From Rhizobacter sp. (GTDB taxonomy: Bacteria > Pseudomonadota > Gammaproteobacteria > Burkholderiales > Burkholderiaceae_C), in contig JAMLIM010000025.1 in the NCBI GenBank assembly GCA_023954175.1, positions 1 through 45,418 of the forward strand: a DNA stretch of 45,418 bases, given 5' to 3'. Positions 1-7,988 of the stretch are shown here, piece by piece. Every line of letters starts with the position of its first letter. Position 1 is the first letter of the stretch. The position numbers were made by a program, and so were the translations under genes. The notes beneath the pieces were generated by a model, which ran no database searches, was not told the DNA's origin, and saw nothing but the letters and a program-made list of their open reading frames with translations.

Positions 1-140
1 GGCTCGGCATGTGGGTGATGGCGTGGAACCTCTGGTACACCGCCGCCGACGCGCGCAGGAAGATCATCCTGCCGATTCCGGTGCCGATCCCCGAACCCAT
101 ACCGCACCAGACGCCGGCGCCGCTGCCGGCGGCGGGTTGA
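1..140 (+). CDS. ccoN: cbb3-type cytochrome c oxidase subunit I, 3' end only
   Basis: This is the last 46 codons of an open frame that enters from the left edge and stops with TGA at 138-140. The tail carries the motif MAWNLWYT, found near the end of the last membrane helix of CcoN, followed by a proline-rich cytoplasmic end. CcoN is the haem-copper catalytic subunit that reduces oxygen. Only 10 bases separate the stop from ccoO, which fits the usual ccoNOQP operon. The identity rests on this short tail plus the unmistakable ccoO behind it. Confidence 0.85.
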   Translation, partial: LGMWVMAWNLWYTAADARRKIILPIPVPIPEPIPHQTPAPLPAAG

Positions 141-150
141 GGAGCGCACC

Positions 151-819
151 ATGGCCTATCGGCACTTCGAGTTCATCGAAAAGCACGTCTGGACGCTGGG
201 CATCCTCACCGCGATCATGGTCTCACTCGGCGGCCTGGCCGAAATCACGCCGCTGTTCATGGAAGCCAACAAGGTGCAGCCGGCCGATGGCGTGAAGCCG
301 TACCCGCCGCTGCGCCTTGCCGGGCGCGACATCTACGTGCGCGAAGGCTGCTACCTGTGCCACTCGCAGATGATCCGCGCGCTGCGCTTCGAGACCCAGC
401 GCTATGGCCACTATTCGACCGCGTCCGAATCGGTCTACGACCGTCCGTTCCAGTGGGGCTCCAAGCGCACCGGCCCGGATCTGGCGCGCGTGGGCGGCAA
501 GTATTCGGATGCATGGCAACGCCTGCACCTGATGAATCCGCGGCAGGTCGTGCCGGAGTCGAACATGCCCAACTACCCGTGGCTGAGCAAGGCGACGATC
601 GACGGCGCGGATCTTCAGGCGCGCATGCGCGTCCTGCGTCTGCTCGGCGACCCGTACTCCGACGCCGAGATCGCCGCCGCGCCGAAAGACGTCGACGGCA
701 AGACCGAGTTGGACGCGCTGGTCGCCTATCTGCAGGGGCTCGGCATCGACAACGAGCCGCCGGTCAAGGCGGCCGGGACCGCCACCTCCGCTGCGCCTAC
801 CGCAGGAGGCGCACGATGA
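151..819 (+). CDS. ccoO: cbb3-type cytochrome c oxidase, monohaem subunit CcoO (222 aa)
   Basis: CcoO is the membrane-anchored monohaem cytochrome c that passes electrons to CcoN. The protein begins MAYRHFEFIEKH, has one N-terminal membrane helix (about residues 14-32) and a single haem c site C67-Y-L-C70-H71, inside the family signature REGCYLCHSQMIR. Later methionines in a periplasmic domain (for example in ESNMPNYPWL) suit the distal haem ligand. The length is normal for the family. A GGAG-type ribosome site precedes the ATG by 6 bases. It ends in an ATGA overlap with ccoQ. Confidence 0.97.
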   Translation: MAYRHFEFIEKHVWTLGILTAIMVSLGGLAEITPLFMEANKVQPADGVKPYPPLRLAGRDIYVREGCYLCHSQMIRALRFETQRYGHYSTASESVYDRPFQWGSKRTGPDLARVGGKYSDAWQRLHLMNPRQVVPESNMPNYPWLSKATIDGADLQARMRVLRLLGDPYSDAEIAAAPKDVDGKTELDALVAYLQGLGIDNEPPVKAAGTATSAAPTAGGAR

Positions 820-1001
820 ATCCGATCTGGGGTCCGATCGCCGGCGCTTTCATCGTCCTCATGATGCTCGCCTTCATCGGCATCTGGATCTGGGCCTGGC
901 TGCCGCGCCACAAGCGCAACTTCGGCGAAATGGCGCGCCTGCCGATGGAGGATGAGTCCGACGCCATCAGCGCCGGCGGCGCCGTGGGAGGCCGGCCATG
1001 A
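816..1001 (+). CDS. ccoQ: cbb3-type oxidase small subunit CcoQ (61 aa)
   Basis: CcoQ is a small single-helix subunit that stabilises the cbb3 complex. The protein has one hydrophobic segment (about residues 8-29) ending in the Trp-rich stretch GIWIWAWLP, then a short charged cytoplasmic tail containing RNFGEMARLPMED. AGGAGG lies 7 bases before the ATG, which overlaps the ccoO stop (ATGA); its own stop overlaps the ccoP start. Position between ccoO and ccoP, size and topology together make the call; sequence conservation in this family is low. Confidence 0.9.
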   Translation: MNPIWGPIAGAFIVLMMLAFIGIWIWAWLPRHKRNFGEMARLPMEDESDAISAGGAVGGRP

Positions 1002-1915
1002 GCAGTTTCTGGTCATGGTGGGTGATCGTGCTGATCGTGCTGAATCTCGGCATCTCGTTCTTCCTGTTCCTCTGGGGGCCACGCGCCAAGATACCGACCC
1101 TGGCCGACGGCACGACCGGTCACGTCTGGGCGCACGGCGTATTGCGTGAAGGCATGCACCCGTTGCCGCGCTGGTGGATCGTGATCTCGTTCGCCATGTT
1201 CCTCGGCGCGTTCGGTTATCTGGTGCTGTATCCGGGATTCGGCAATTCACCCGGCCGCCTGGGCTGGACCGCGCACGGCGAACTGGCGCGCGACACCGCC
1301 GCCAACGATCAGCTGCTCGACCCGACCCTGCAGCGCTTCGCCGCGCTTTCGGTCGAGCAGCTCGCGGGGGATCCGCAGGCGGTGGCGATGGGCCAGGTGC
1401 TCTTCGGCGACAACTGCGAAGCCTGCCACGGCCGCAACGCGCGCGGCAACCGGCTGCTCGGCGCACCGAACCTCGCCGACAGCGATTGGCTCTATGGGGG
1501 TGACGGCAAGTCGATATTGACCTCCATCCTCGACGGTCGCCAGGGCGTCATGCCGCCTTGGGGCGAAGTGTTCGACAAGGCGGGAGTGGAAAACCTCACC
1601 AACTACGTGCTGAGCCTGTCGCTGCGGCCGCACGACGCCGACTCGATCATCAAGGCGTCCGAAGGCAAGAAGCTGTTCACGGCCTGTGCCGCGTGTCACG
1701 GTGCCGATGGCAAGGGCAACCAGGCCCTCGGGGCACCGAATCTCACCGACAACATCTGGCTCTACGGCGGCAGTCCGGCAACGGTGGAAGCGACCATTCG
1801 CGACGGTCGCAGCGGCCACATGCCGGAATGGCGCACCCGCCTGGGCGACAACGCTTCGCGCGTCATTGCGGCCTATGTCTACTCACTCTCGCACAGCGGC
1901 CCACCCGCTGACTGA
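998..1915 (+). CDS. ccoP: cbb3-type cytochrome c oxidase, dihaem subunit CcoP (305 aa)
   Basis: CcoP is the dihaem cytochrome c that takes electrons from soluble donors. It has two N-terminal membrane helices (about residues 7-26 and 58-78) joined by a cytoplasmic loop, then two class I cytochrome c domains. Haem sites are C140-E-A-C143-H144 and C230-A-A-C233-H234, each followed by a repeated GAPNL...WLYGG block and a downstream Met (MPPW, MPEW) for the sixth ligand. Length and order match the family. The start overlaps the ccoQ stop by 4 bases and the end overlaps the next gene by 41 bases. Confidence 0.97.
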   Translation: MSSFWSWWVIVLIVLNLGISFFLFLWGPRAKIPTLADGTTGHVWAHGVLREGMHPLPRWWIVISFAMFLGAFGYLVLYPGFGNSPGRLGWTAHGELARDTAANDQLLDPTLQRFAALSVEQLAGDPQAVAMGQVLFGDNCEACHGRNARGNRLLGAPNLADSDWLYGGDGKSILTSILDGRQGVMPPWGEVFDKAGVENLTNYVLSLSLRPHDADSIIKASEGKKLFTACAACHGADGKGNQALGAPNLTDNIWLYGGSPATVEATIRDGRSGHMPEWRTRLGDNASRVIAAYVYSLSHSGPPAD

Positions 1916-2129
1916 AGCGTCGCGCCCGCGCGATGCCGGCAGCGCGTGGTATCGCCAGCCGATCGTCTGGGTCGGCGCGGCCGTCCTGGCTGCATCGCTC
2001 GCCGGCTGCGTGTGGTTGATCGTCGTCGCCGAGCGCTACGCTGATCCGGCACTGCCGGCCACCGGGCTCCAGATTCTGAAGATGCCGTTGACACGGGTGC
2101 CGGCACAGGAAACCGAGCCGCCGCCGTGA
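1875..2129 (+). CDS. short CcoH/FixH-like single-helix protein (84 aa)
   Basis: A small open frame sits exactly where ccoH (fixH) usually lies, between ccoP and ccoI. It reads WYRQPIVWVG near residue 26, resembling the entry to the membrane anchor of CcoH proteins, then one helix (about residues 32-51) and a periplasmic tail ending in Pro residues. Full CcoH proteins have a much longer periplasmic domain, so this is either a trimmed CcoH or an unrelated protein in the same slot. The proposed ATG overlaps ccoP by 41 bases and has no clear ribosome site; no better start is visible. The stop overlaps the GTG of ccoI. CcoH helps assemble cbb3 oxidase; the role here is inferred from place. Confidence 0.6.
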   Translation: MSTHSRTAAHPLTEASRPRDAGSAWYRQPIVWVGAAVLAASLAGCVWLIVVAERYADPALPATGLQILKMPLTRVPAQETEPPP

Positions 2130-4585
2130 ACGCGCACGCCGCTTCGTGCTGGCATTGCGGCGAAGGCCTGCCTGCCGATGCACCGCAGGCTGTCGTCGCC
2201 GGCGTCGCACATCCGGTGTGTTGCCAGGGCTGCCGTGCCGCGGCCGAATGGATCGACCAGCTCGGCCTGGGCGACTACTACCGGGTGCGCAGCGCCACCG
2301 CGCCGCGCGCGCCGGATCTGGCGCAGGCACAGCGCAGCGCCGACGCCTGGCAGCGGCCCGAACTCGCGCGCCATGCGGTGCGCACACTCGCCACCGGGCA
2401 ATCCGAAGCCCTGCTGCTGGTCGATGGCATCCGCTGCGCGGCCTGCGTGTGGCTGATCGAGCGCGCTTTGGGCGCCGTCTCCGGCGTCCAGTCGGTTCAG
2501 GTCAACGCCAGCGCGCAACGCGCACGCATCGTCTGGGACGCGCAACGCACGACTCTCCCCGCGATCCTGCAGGCGCTTGCGCGCACCGGCTACAGCGCCC
2601 TGCCGCTGGACGCGGCGTCACTCGACGATTCTCGCCGGCGCGAATCGCGTGCCGCGCTCAAACGCCTCGCGGTCGCCGGTTTCGGCACGATGCAGGCCAT
2701 GATGTATGCGAGCGCCTTGTATCTGGGCGCGGTCGAGACGATGGACCCGGCGACGCGCGAGCTGATGCGCTGGTTCGGCCTGCTGGTCGCGACGCCGGTC
2801 GTGTTCTATTCGGCGCGGCCCTTCTTCCAGGGCGCGTGGCGCGCGCTGCGTGCGCGCACGCTCGGCATGGATGTTCCGGTCGCGATCGCGATTGCGCTGA
2901 TCTACGTGGCCAGCCTGGTGCAGGCGCTGCGCGGCGGTGGCGAGGTGTACTTCGATTCGGTCTCGATGTTCGTGTTCCTGCTGCTGGGCGGCCGCTACCT
3001 GGAGATGCGCGCGCGACATCGGGCCGGCAATCTTGCCGATGCAATGGCGCGGCTCGCACCCGCCTTCGCCGACCGCTTGCGCACCGACGGCACGCTCGAG
3101 CGCGTCGGCGTGCACGAACTGACTCCCGGCGACCGCGTGCACGTCGCCCACGGCATGCGCCTGCCGGCCGACGGCGTGCTCGAGAGCGCCACCTGCCGGG
3201 TCGACGAAGCGCTGTTGTCGGGCGAGTCGGCGGCGCTGCCCAAACGGCGGGGCGATGCGCTCACCGGCGGCAGCATGGTGGTCGAGGGCCCGGCCATCCT
3301 TTGTGTGCGCCAGGTCGGCGCCAACACCGCGCTCGCCGGCATTGCGGCACTCGTCGCGCGCGCGCAAAGCGAACGCCCGCGCCTGGCGCGTGCCGGCGAG
3401 CGCGCTGCGGCCGGCTTCGTCGCGCGCACGCTGGCGCTCGCCGCGCTGTGCGCGATCGGCTGGAGCTTCCTCGATCCGGCGCGCGCTTTCGAGGCGACGC
3501 TTGCGGTGCTCGTCGTGTCATGCCCGTGCGCGTTCGCGCTCGCCGTGCCGGCGGCGATCACGCGCGCGTTGGCGGTGCTCGCCGCGCGCGGCGTGTTCGT
3601 CGTGCGCACCGACGCGATCGAGAATCTGGCGCTCGCCAGCCACGCGGTGTTCGACAAGACCGGCACGCTGACCGACGCGCACCTGGAACTCGTGGGCATC
3701 GACGCCGCCGACCGCGACGAAGCACTCGCGTTGGCCGCGGCGCTGGCGCGCGGCAGCCGCCATCCGGTGGCGCAGGCCCTGGCGCAGGCCGCATCCGGCC
3801 TGCCGATGCGCGCGGCCGACTCCCTGCGCACCATCGAAGGCGGCGGCCTCGAAGGCAGCATCGACGGCCGCACCTACCGGCTCGGCAACCCGGCGTTCGC
3901 GCTCGGCGCCGGGCGCGACGATGACGACGCGGTGATCCTTGCCGGCGCGCAGGGCAACGACGGCGAGCGCGTCGAGATTGCCGCATTCCGGCTGAGCGAA
4001 CGGGTACGTCCCGGCGCGCGCGAAGCCGTCGCCGCCCTCGTCGCCAGCGGGATCGACATCGAGATCGCGAGCGGCGACGCTGGCTCGAAAGTTGCCGTCG
4101 TCGCCGAGCGCCTCGGCATCGGGCGTTGGCGGGCACGCCAGAGTCCGGCCGCGAAGCTCGAGCGCCTGCGCGAACTGCGCGCCGGCGGCGCGCGCGTCCT
4201 CGCCGTCGGCGACGGCATCAACGACGCACCGGTGCTGGCCGGCGCCGATGTTGCGGTGGCACTCGCATCGGGTGCCGAACTGGCGCAGGCCGCGGGTGAC
4301 GTGATTCTCGATGGCGCCAATCTGGCAGCGCTGCCCGCAGCGCGCGCGATCGCACGCGAGACCCTGGCGGTGCTGAAACAGAACCAGCGCTGGGCCCTGG
4401 CCTACAACCTGGCCGCGGTCCCGCTCGCCGCGCTTGGCCTGGTGTCGCCGTGGCTGGCCGCGCTCGGCATGTCGGCGAGTTCGCTCATCGTCGTGCTCAA
4501 TGCGCTGCGCATCGGTCGCGATGTCCCGGCGTCAGCCGCGCCCGCACCGGCACGCACGCCCGCAGATCTGAGGCGTTGGGCATGA
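2126..4585 (+). CDS. ccoI: copper-translocating P1B-type ATPase for cbb3 oxidase assembly (819 aa)
   Basis: CcoI pumps copper across the inner membrane to feed the CcoN active site. In order: a Cys-rich N-terminal metal-binding region (C8-W-H-C11 and C32-C33-Q-G-C36), a heavy-metal-associated domain with C104-A-A-C107, membrane helices, the actuator loop with LLSGESAALPK, the ion-binding motif C466-P-C468, the phosphorylation motif D510-K-T-G-T, a nucleotide-binding RHPVAQAL motif and the hinge GDGIND at 695-700. All catalytic motifs are intact. The GTG start overlaps the preceding stop (GTGA) and the stop overlaps ccoS (ATGA), so translation is probably coupled. Confidence 0.96.
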   Translation: MNAHAASCWHCGEGLPADAPQAVVAGVAHPVCCQGCRAAAEWIDQLGLGDYYRVRSATAPRAPDLAQAQRSADAWQRPELARHAVRTLATGQSEALLLVDGIRCAACVWLIERALGAVSGVQSVQVNASAQRARIVWDAQRTTLPAILQALARTGYSALPLDAASLDDSRRRESRAALKRLAVAGFGTMQAMMYASALYLGAVETMDPATRELMRWFGLLVATPVVFYSARPFFQGAWRALRARTLGMDVPVAIAIALIYVASLVQALRGGGEVYFDSVSMFVFLLLGGRYLEMRARHRAGNLADAMARLAPAFADRLRTDGTLERVGVHELTPGDRVHVAHGMRLPADGVLESATCRVDEALLSGESAALPKRRGDALTGGSMVVEGPAILCVRQVGANTALAGIAALVARAQSERPRLARAGERAAAGFVARTLALAALCAIGWSFLDPARAFEATLAVLVVSCPCAFALAVPAAITRALAVLAARGVFVVRTDAIENLALASHAVFDKTGTLTDAHLELVGIDAADRDEALALAAALARGSRHPVAQALAQAASGLPMRAADSLRTIEGGGLEGSIDGRTYRLGNPAFALGAGRDDDDAVILAGAQGNDGERVEIAAFRLSERVRPGAREAVAALVASGIDIEIASGDAGSKVAVVAERLGIGRWRARQSPAAKLERLRELRAGGARVLAVGDGINDAPVLAGADVAVALASGAELAQAAGDVILDGANLAALPAARAIARETLAVLKQNQRWALAYNLAAVPLAALGLVSPWLAALGMSASSLIVVLNALRIGRDVPASAAPAPARTPADLRRWA

Positions 4586-4761
4586 ACATTCTGATGGTGC
4601 TGATTCCGTTGTCGATCCTGCTCCTGATCGGAGCCGGCGTGGCCTTCTTCTGGGCGGTCGAAAACGATCAGTTCGACGACATGGAAACACCGCGGCTGCT
4701 GCCGCTGCTCGACGATCTGCCGCCGCTCGACGCTGCACCCCGCGACGAGCCGCGCGAATGA
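4582..4761 (+). CDS. ccoS: cbb3 oxidase maturation protein CcoS (59 aa)
   Basis: CcoS is a tiny membrane protein needed to insert cofactors into cbb3 oxidase. It has one hydrophobic helix (about residues 5-25) followed directly by the family signature FFWAVENDQFDDMETP and a short acidic, proline-rich tail. It starts within an ATGA overlap with ccoI and ends in another with the next gene. Both length and motif are typical. Confidence 0.96.
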   Translation: MNILMVLIPLSILLLIGAGVAFFWAVENDQFDDMETPRLLPLLDDLPPLDAAPRDEPRE

Positions 4762-5480
4762 ACGGCGCACTCACACTCGGCGCGGCACTGCTGCTGGGCC
4801 TGGCCGCCAGCGGCCACTGCCTCGTGATGTGCGGCGGCATCTCCGCCGCGCTCGGCATCGGCACCGCCAAGGACGCAAACGGGCGCCCACAGCCGCGGCT
4901 GCTGATCGGCTACCAGCTCGGCCGCGTCGGCGCGTACACGCTCGCCGGGCTGCTGCTTGGCGGCATGTTTGGCGGCCTGATCAGCCTGCTCGATGGCGAG
5001 ACTCTGCGCCGTGGCCTGCGCATCCTGGCCGCGCTCGCGCTGCTGCTCGGTGCGCTCGTCGCGTTCGGGCGCGTGCGCGAACTCGGCTTCGGGTTCGGCC
5101 ATCGCCTTTGGCGGCACATCGCGCCACTCGGGCGCCGGCTGCTGCCGGTACGGTCGCTGCCACGCGCGTTTGCGTTCGGCATGGTCTGGGGTTTCATGCC
5201 GTGCGGCTTCGTCTATACGGTGCTGCTGATCGCGACCCTGCAACTCGACGCGACGCGCAGCGCACTGACGATGGCCGCTTTCGGTCTCGGCACCCTGCCT
5301 GCCATGTCGCTCGCCGCATTTGGTGCACAGCGATTCGCCGGTTTCAGCGCCCGGCCCGCGGCCCGGCGCCTCGCCGGTGCCGCCCTGCTGACGAGCGCCG
5401 CGCTGACGCTCGCCGGGCCGTGGCTGCCCGCCGCTGCGTGGCTGCACGCGTGGCTGCCTTTCTATTGCGTCACGCGCTGA
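4758..5480 (+). CDS. SafE/TauE-like membrane protein of the cbb3 cluster (240 aa)
   Basis: This polytopic inner-membrane protein (about six helices) carries the motif SGHCLVMCGGI at residues 18-28 and a second cysteine motif, WGFMPCGFVY, at about residue 145. Relatives annotated as sulfite exporter TauE/SafE family lie downstream of ccoS in many proteobacteria. The Cys/Met pattern makes a role in copper handling or redox during oxidase assembly plausible, but the substrate is not shown by the sequence. The ATG overlaps the ccoS stop by 4 bases. It is the last gene of the run; no strong terminator was seen after it. Confidence 0.85.
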   Translation: MNGALTLGAALLLGLAASGHCLVMCGGISAALGIGTAKDANGRPQPRLLIGYQLGRVGAYTLAGLLLGGMFGGLISLLDGETLRRGLRILAALALLLGALVAFGRVRELGFGFGHRLWRHIAPLGRRLLPVRSLPRAFAFGMVWGFMPCGFVYTVLLIATLQLDATRSALTMAAFGLGTLPAMSLAAFGAQRFAGFSARPAARRLAGAALLTSAALTLAGPWLPAAAWLHAWLPFYCVTR

Positions 5481-6032
5481 AAGCGACCCGACCTGCGCCC
5501 ACGGCGAGATCCGTGACCGATGTCGAAGAACGAAATGGCCCGGACTGGGTACGAACTGGGGGAGTGCGCTGACGACCTTGCGCGCAGCACCTCCGGAGAG
5601 CGAAAGTGCGGAAATCGTGCATGGAAGTGCGTTTGCAGCCGGTCGTCGAGCAACACCAAGCGGGTCTGCAACAGGCGTTGAGCGCCGGTGATCGACCGGC
5701 GCATCTGCTGGCTCGTTGACATTCGGCGATTGATGACCTGATGCACCGACACCGCCCGCCGCATCTGTTGAATCGCGACCTGCGCCGGCATGTCTCGAAC
5801 GATAGGCGACGACATGGGCTACTCACCCGAATTCATCCGCTCCCGGATCATTCGTTCTTCCACAGCTGCGCATCGAGCGACTTGAACTTGCCGCGGTGGA
5901 TGATCTGCATCAGCGCGCGGGCTGCGCCTACGCGACGAAGACCAAGGTCAACGACGGTGGTGGGCTTACCGCCCGAGCTGCCGTATGCTGGTGCGATTCC
6001 CCTCAACCAACCTGAAAGCGCGAGGTCTGTCC
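5481..6032. other. intergenic stretch with no convincing gene
   Basis: These 552 bases separate the cbb3 cluster from the stress-protein gene. An open frame on the - strand (5462-5815, about 117 codons) has a somewhat coding-like third-base pattern and could encode MRRSITGAQRLLQTRLV-type helical sequence, but it has no ribosome site, overlaps the end of the preceding gene and resembles nothing I know. It may be a gene remnant. I saw no FNR-like palindrome (TTGAT-N4-ATCAA) and no clear terminator. Confidence 0.4.
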
Positions 6033-6842
6033 ATGTACGCACGAATCCTGGTTCCCCTTGACGGTGCGAAGTTCTCGGAAGAGGTGCTGCCCCACGCCGC
6101 GGGACTCGCCCGCGTGCACGGCACCACGCTGACGCTGCTGCGCATCGTCGAGAAAGAGAGCGACGGCCCCGACGCCGAAGCCTACGTCAAGGCGCTGGCC
6201 GAACGGCTCTCGGCACAAGCCCTCTGTGTCGTCGCACGCACCGACGTCGCCGATGTCATCGTCGAAGAAGCAGCCCGGGTGCCGAAGACGCTGGTCACGA
6301 TGACCTCGCACGGCCGCACTGGATTGATGGAAGCCATGCTCGGCAGCGTTGCGCTTCGCGTGGTGCGCAACAGTGGTGCGCCTGTGCTCGTCTACCGGCC
6401 ACGTGGAGCGGATGCGCCAGACCGCGCACCGGTCAAGGTCACGCAGATCGTGCTGCCGCTCGACGGCACGCCGACTTCCGAAGCCATGGCGCCGCATGCC
6501 GCCGAGTTCGCGAAGTGGCTGGACGCCGAGTTGGTTGTCGTCAGCGTGAGCGATTTCACCGCCGGCGCGAAGGCGGGGTTCCCTCAAGGCGACGTAATGG
6601 ATTCATCCTATGTGCGCGGCAGGGCGAAGGACTTTGCCGGCAAGTACGGCGTGCGGGTCAGCTGGGAAGCGCTGCACGGTGAGCCCGCCGAGGCGATCGT
6701 GCAATTCGTCGACGGCCGCCCGGGAGCGATCCTGGCGATGACCACCCGCGGCCACCAGGCGATCAAGACAGCGTTTCTCGGCAGCGTGACCGCCGGCTGC
6801 CTGCGCAAGGCCGGCGTGCCGGTGCTGGCGCGCATGCCGTAG
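6033..6842 (+). CDS. tandem-domain universal stress protein (269 aa)
   Basis: Two UspA domains lie in tandem, each beginning with a strand of the type RILVPLDG (residues 4-11) or QIVLPLDGTPTSEAM (about 140-154). The first domain ends in the ATP-binding pattern HGRTGLMEAMLGSVALRVV, followed by APVLVYRP. The second ends in RGHQAIKTAFLGSVT and lacks the first glycine spacing of the motif, so it may bind nucleotide poorly. An in-frame start lies upstream at 5985, but the ATG at 6033 has a GAGG 9 bases before it and begins at the conserved MYARILVPLDG. Such proteins often respond to oxygen or energy stress, which suits the cbb3 neighbour. Confidence 0.9.
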   Translation: MYARILVPLDGAKFSEEVLPHAAGLARVHGTTLTLLRIVEKESDGPDAEAYVKALAERLSAQALCVVARTDVADVIVEEAARVPKTLVTMTSHGRTGLMEAMLGSVALRVVRNSGAPVLVYRPRGADAPDRAPVKVTQIVLPLDGTPTSEAMAPHAAEFAKWLDAELVVVSVSDFTAGAKAGFPQGDVMDSSYVRGRAKDFAGKYGVRVSWEALHGEPAEAIVQFVDGRPGAILAMTTRGHQAIKTAFLGSVTAGCLRKAGVPVLARMP

Positions 6843-7243
6843 GCGCGCGCATCGGTAGCCCGTTGGCGCCGCCCGGCTCCATGGGCACCGCCCGGGTTTC
6901 AGCGACCCGGCACGTGGATTGGCCCGGCGGCGCCTTGAGCGAACTCGGAAGAGCGTGAGCGACGTGCCGATGCCGTGCGAGGCGCCCGCGCTCTGCTCGA
7001 CGCAAGGCGCGGCCGAGCGCAACCGGCGCGGCGGAGCGATTCAAGCCTGAGCGGTCACGTCGCTACGTTCACGCGCAGCGCCGGATGTCGGACGTCTTGG
7101 GCAGCCGACATACCTCTGATCGGACCTTCGCTGGTGCACGTGAAGGGCCATCACCTGCAAGCAACGAGGGCCCGCCAGCGGACGTTCCGGCAGGCAGCGA
7201 GCCCTGTGTCCGCGCGCGCACCGGCCCAGCCGGCGTTGACCCA
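6843..7243. other. intergenic stretch with inverted repeats
   Basis: No gene is supported in these 401 bases. Just after the stress-protein stop there is a hairpin with a 6-bp stem (CCGGGT at 6892-6897 and ACCCGG at 6905-6910, 7-base loop). It is nested in a wider 9-bp inverted repeat (GGCGCCGCC at 6865-6873 and GGCGGCGCC at 6926-6934). There is no T-run, so this could be a transcript 3' end or processing structure rather than a classic terminator. The remainder up to the lipoprotein stop shows nothing clear. Confidence 0.45.
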
Positions 7244-7804
7244 TCAGACGCACATCTGTGAAATGCGCACCTGCACTCTGGCGATCTCCTGCGGTAACCC
7301 TGCACGCTCCTCGTCGGTGATAGGCGCATTCGATGCGCCGCTCCTATACCGTTCGAGTGCGGCTAAGCCGGCACGCAGCTCGACGCACTCCTTGGCTTTT
7401 ACCTGATCGACGGTTCCGTACTGGGCGGTGAATGCCTGTTCAGCCGCCAGTCGCCGGGGTTCGTCGGCGTGCCAATCGGCGGCAATCTTGGCAAACTCGG
7501 CCGCCAGTTGTCGCGCCAACGCGCGTCGATCGATATCGGGAATGTTCGGGTTCGCACGCAAGTCATCGTCGAAGCGTTGGACCAGCTCCTCCATTTCAGC
7601 GCTGCTCAACTCGCTCTTCGGCGCGGCGACGGGTGTCGATGTGAGTGTTGTGTCGACCTTGGCCGCCTCATCGGAAGGCGGCGCAGACGCTGCGGTAGCC
7701 GCGGCCGCGCTCTCAACACTCTCGACCTTTTTCGAACACGCCTGCAGCAATAGGGCAGCGCAAACGGCGACAACGATCCGACGGTTGGAGCGAGACAGGT
7801 GCAT
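7244..7804 (-). CDS. predicted lipoprotein of unknown function (186 aa)
   Basis: The N-terminus is a lipoprotein signal: basic MHLSRSNRR, a hydrophobic core, and the lipobox L-Q-A-C with the lipidated Cys at residue 23. The next residues are Ser-Lys-Lys, so outer-membrane sorting is more likely than inner. A low-complexity Ala/Ser/Thr linker (about 27-65) leads to a helical, charged domain with two further cysteines late in the chain (KECVELR and SQMCV), which could form a disulfide. I do not recognise the family. It appears monocistronic. Confidence 0.75.
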   Translation of the reverse strand: MHLSRSNRRIVVAVCAALLLQACSKKVESVESAAAATAASAPPSDEAAKVDTTLTSTPVAAPKSELSSAEMEELVQRFDDDLRANPNIPDIDRRALARQLAAEFAKIAADWHADEPRRLAAEQAFTAQYGTVDQVKAKECVELRAGLAALERYRSGASNAPITDEERAGLPQEIARVQVRISQMCV

Positions 7805-7988
7805 CGGCTTTCGACTCCGGCGAATTGCGGGGACGCGCAGTGTACGAGCTGGCGCCGATTTCAGAGCAGCCCGTTCAATCTCAATCGTGCGTTACCGCGC
7901 AGTTTGAACCTCTTGCTCGTCAAGATGACGAACCGCAACGCGCCGAAAGCTGCCGATGACTTCCCCTGGGTTCGAACGTGGAGCCGTA

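Noticed and set aside
5700-5740. TTGAT-like half-sites as an FNR box before the stress-protein gene
   Set aside because: The second half-site does not match ATCAA, so the dyad fails.
5462-5826. Open frame of about 117 codons on the - strand in the gap after the cbb3 cluster
   Set aside because: Some coding-like base use, but no ribosome site, no family and overlap with a supported gene end; kept only as a remark in the intergenic entry.
6865-6934. Nested inverted repeats after the stress-protein gene as a riboswitch or small RNA
   Set aside because: Only short GC-rich stems without a T-run or promoter; in DNA of this base composition they arise often by chance.
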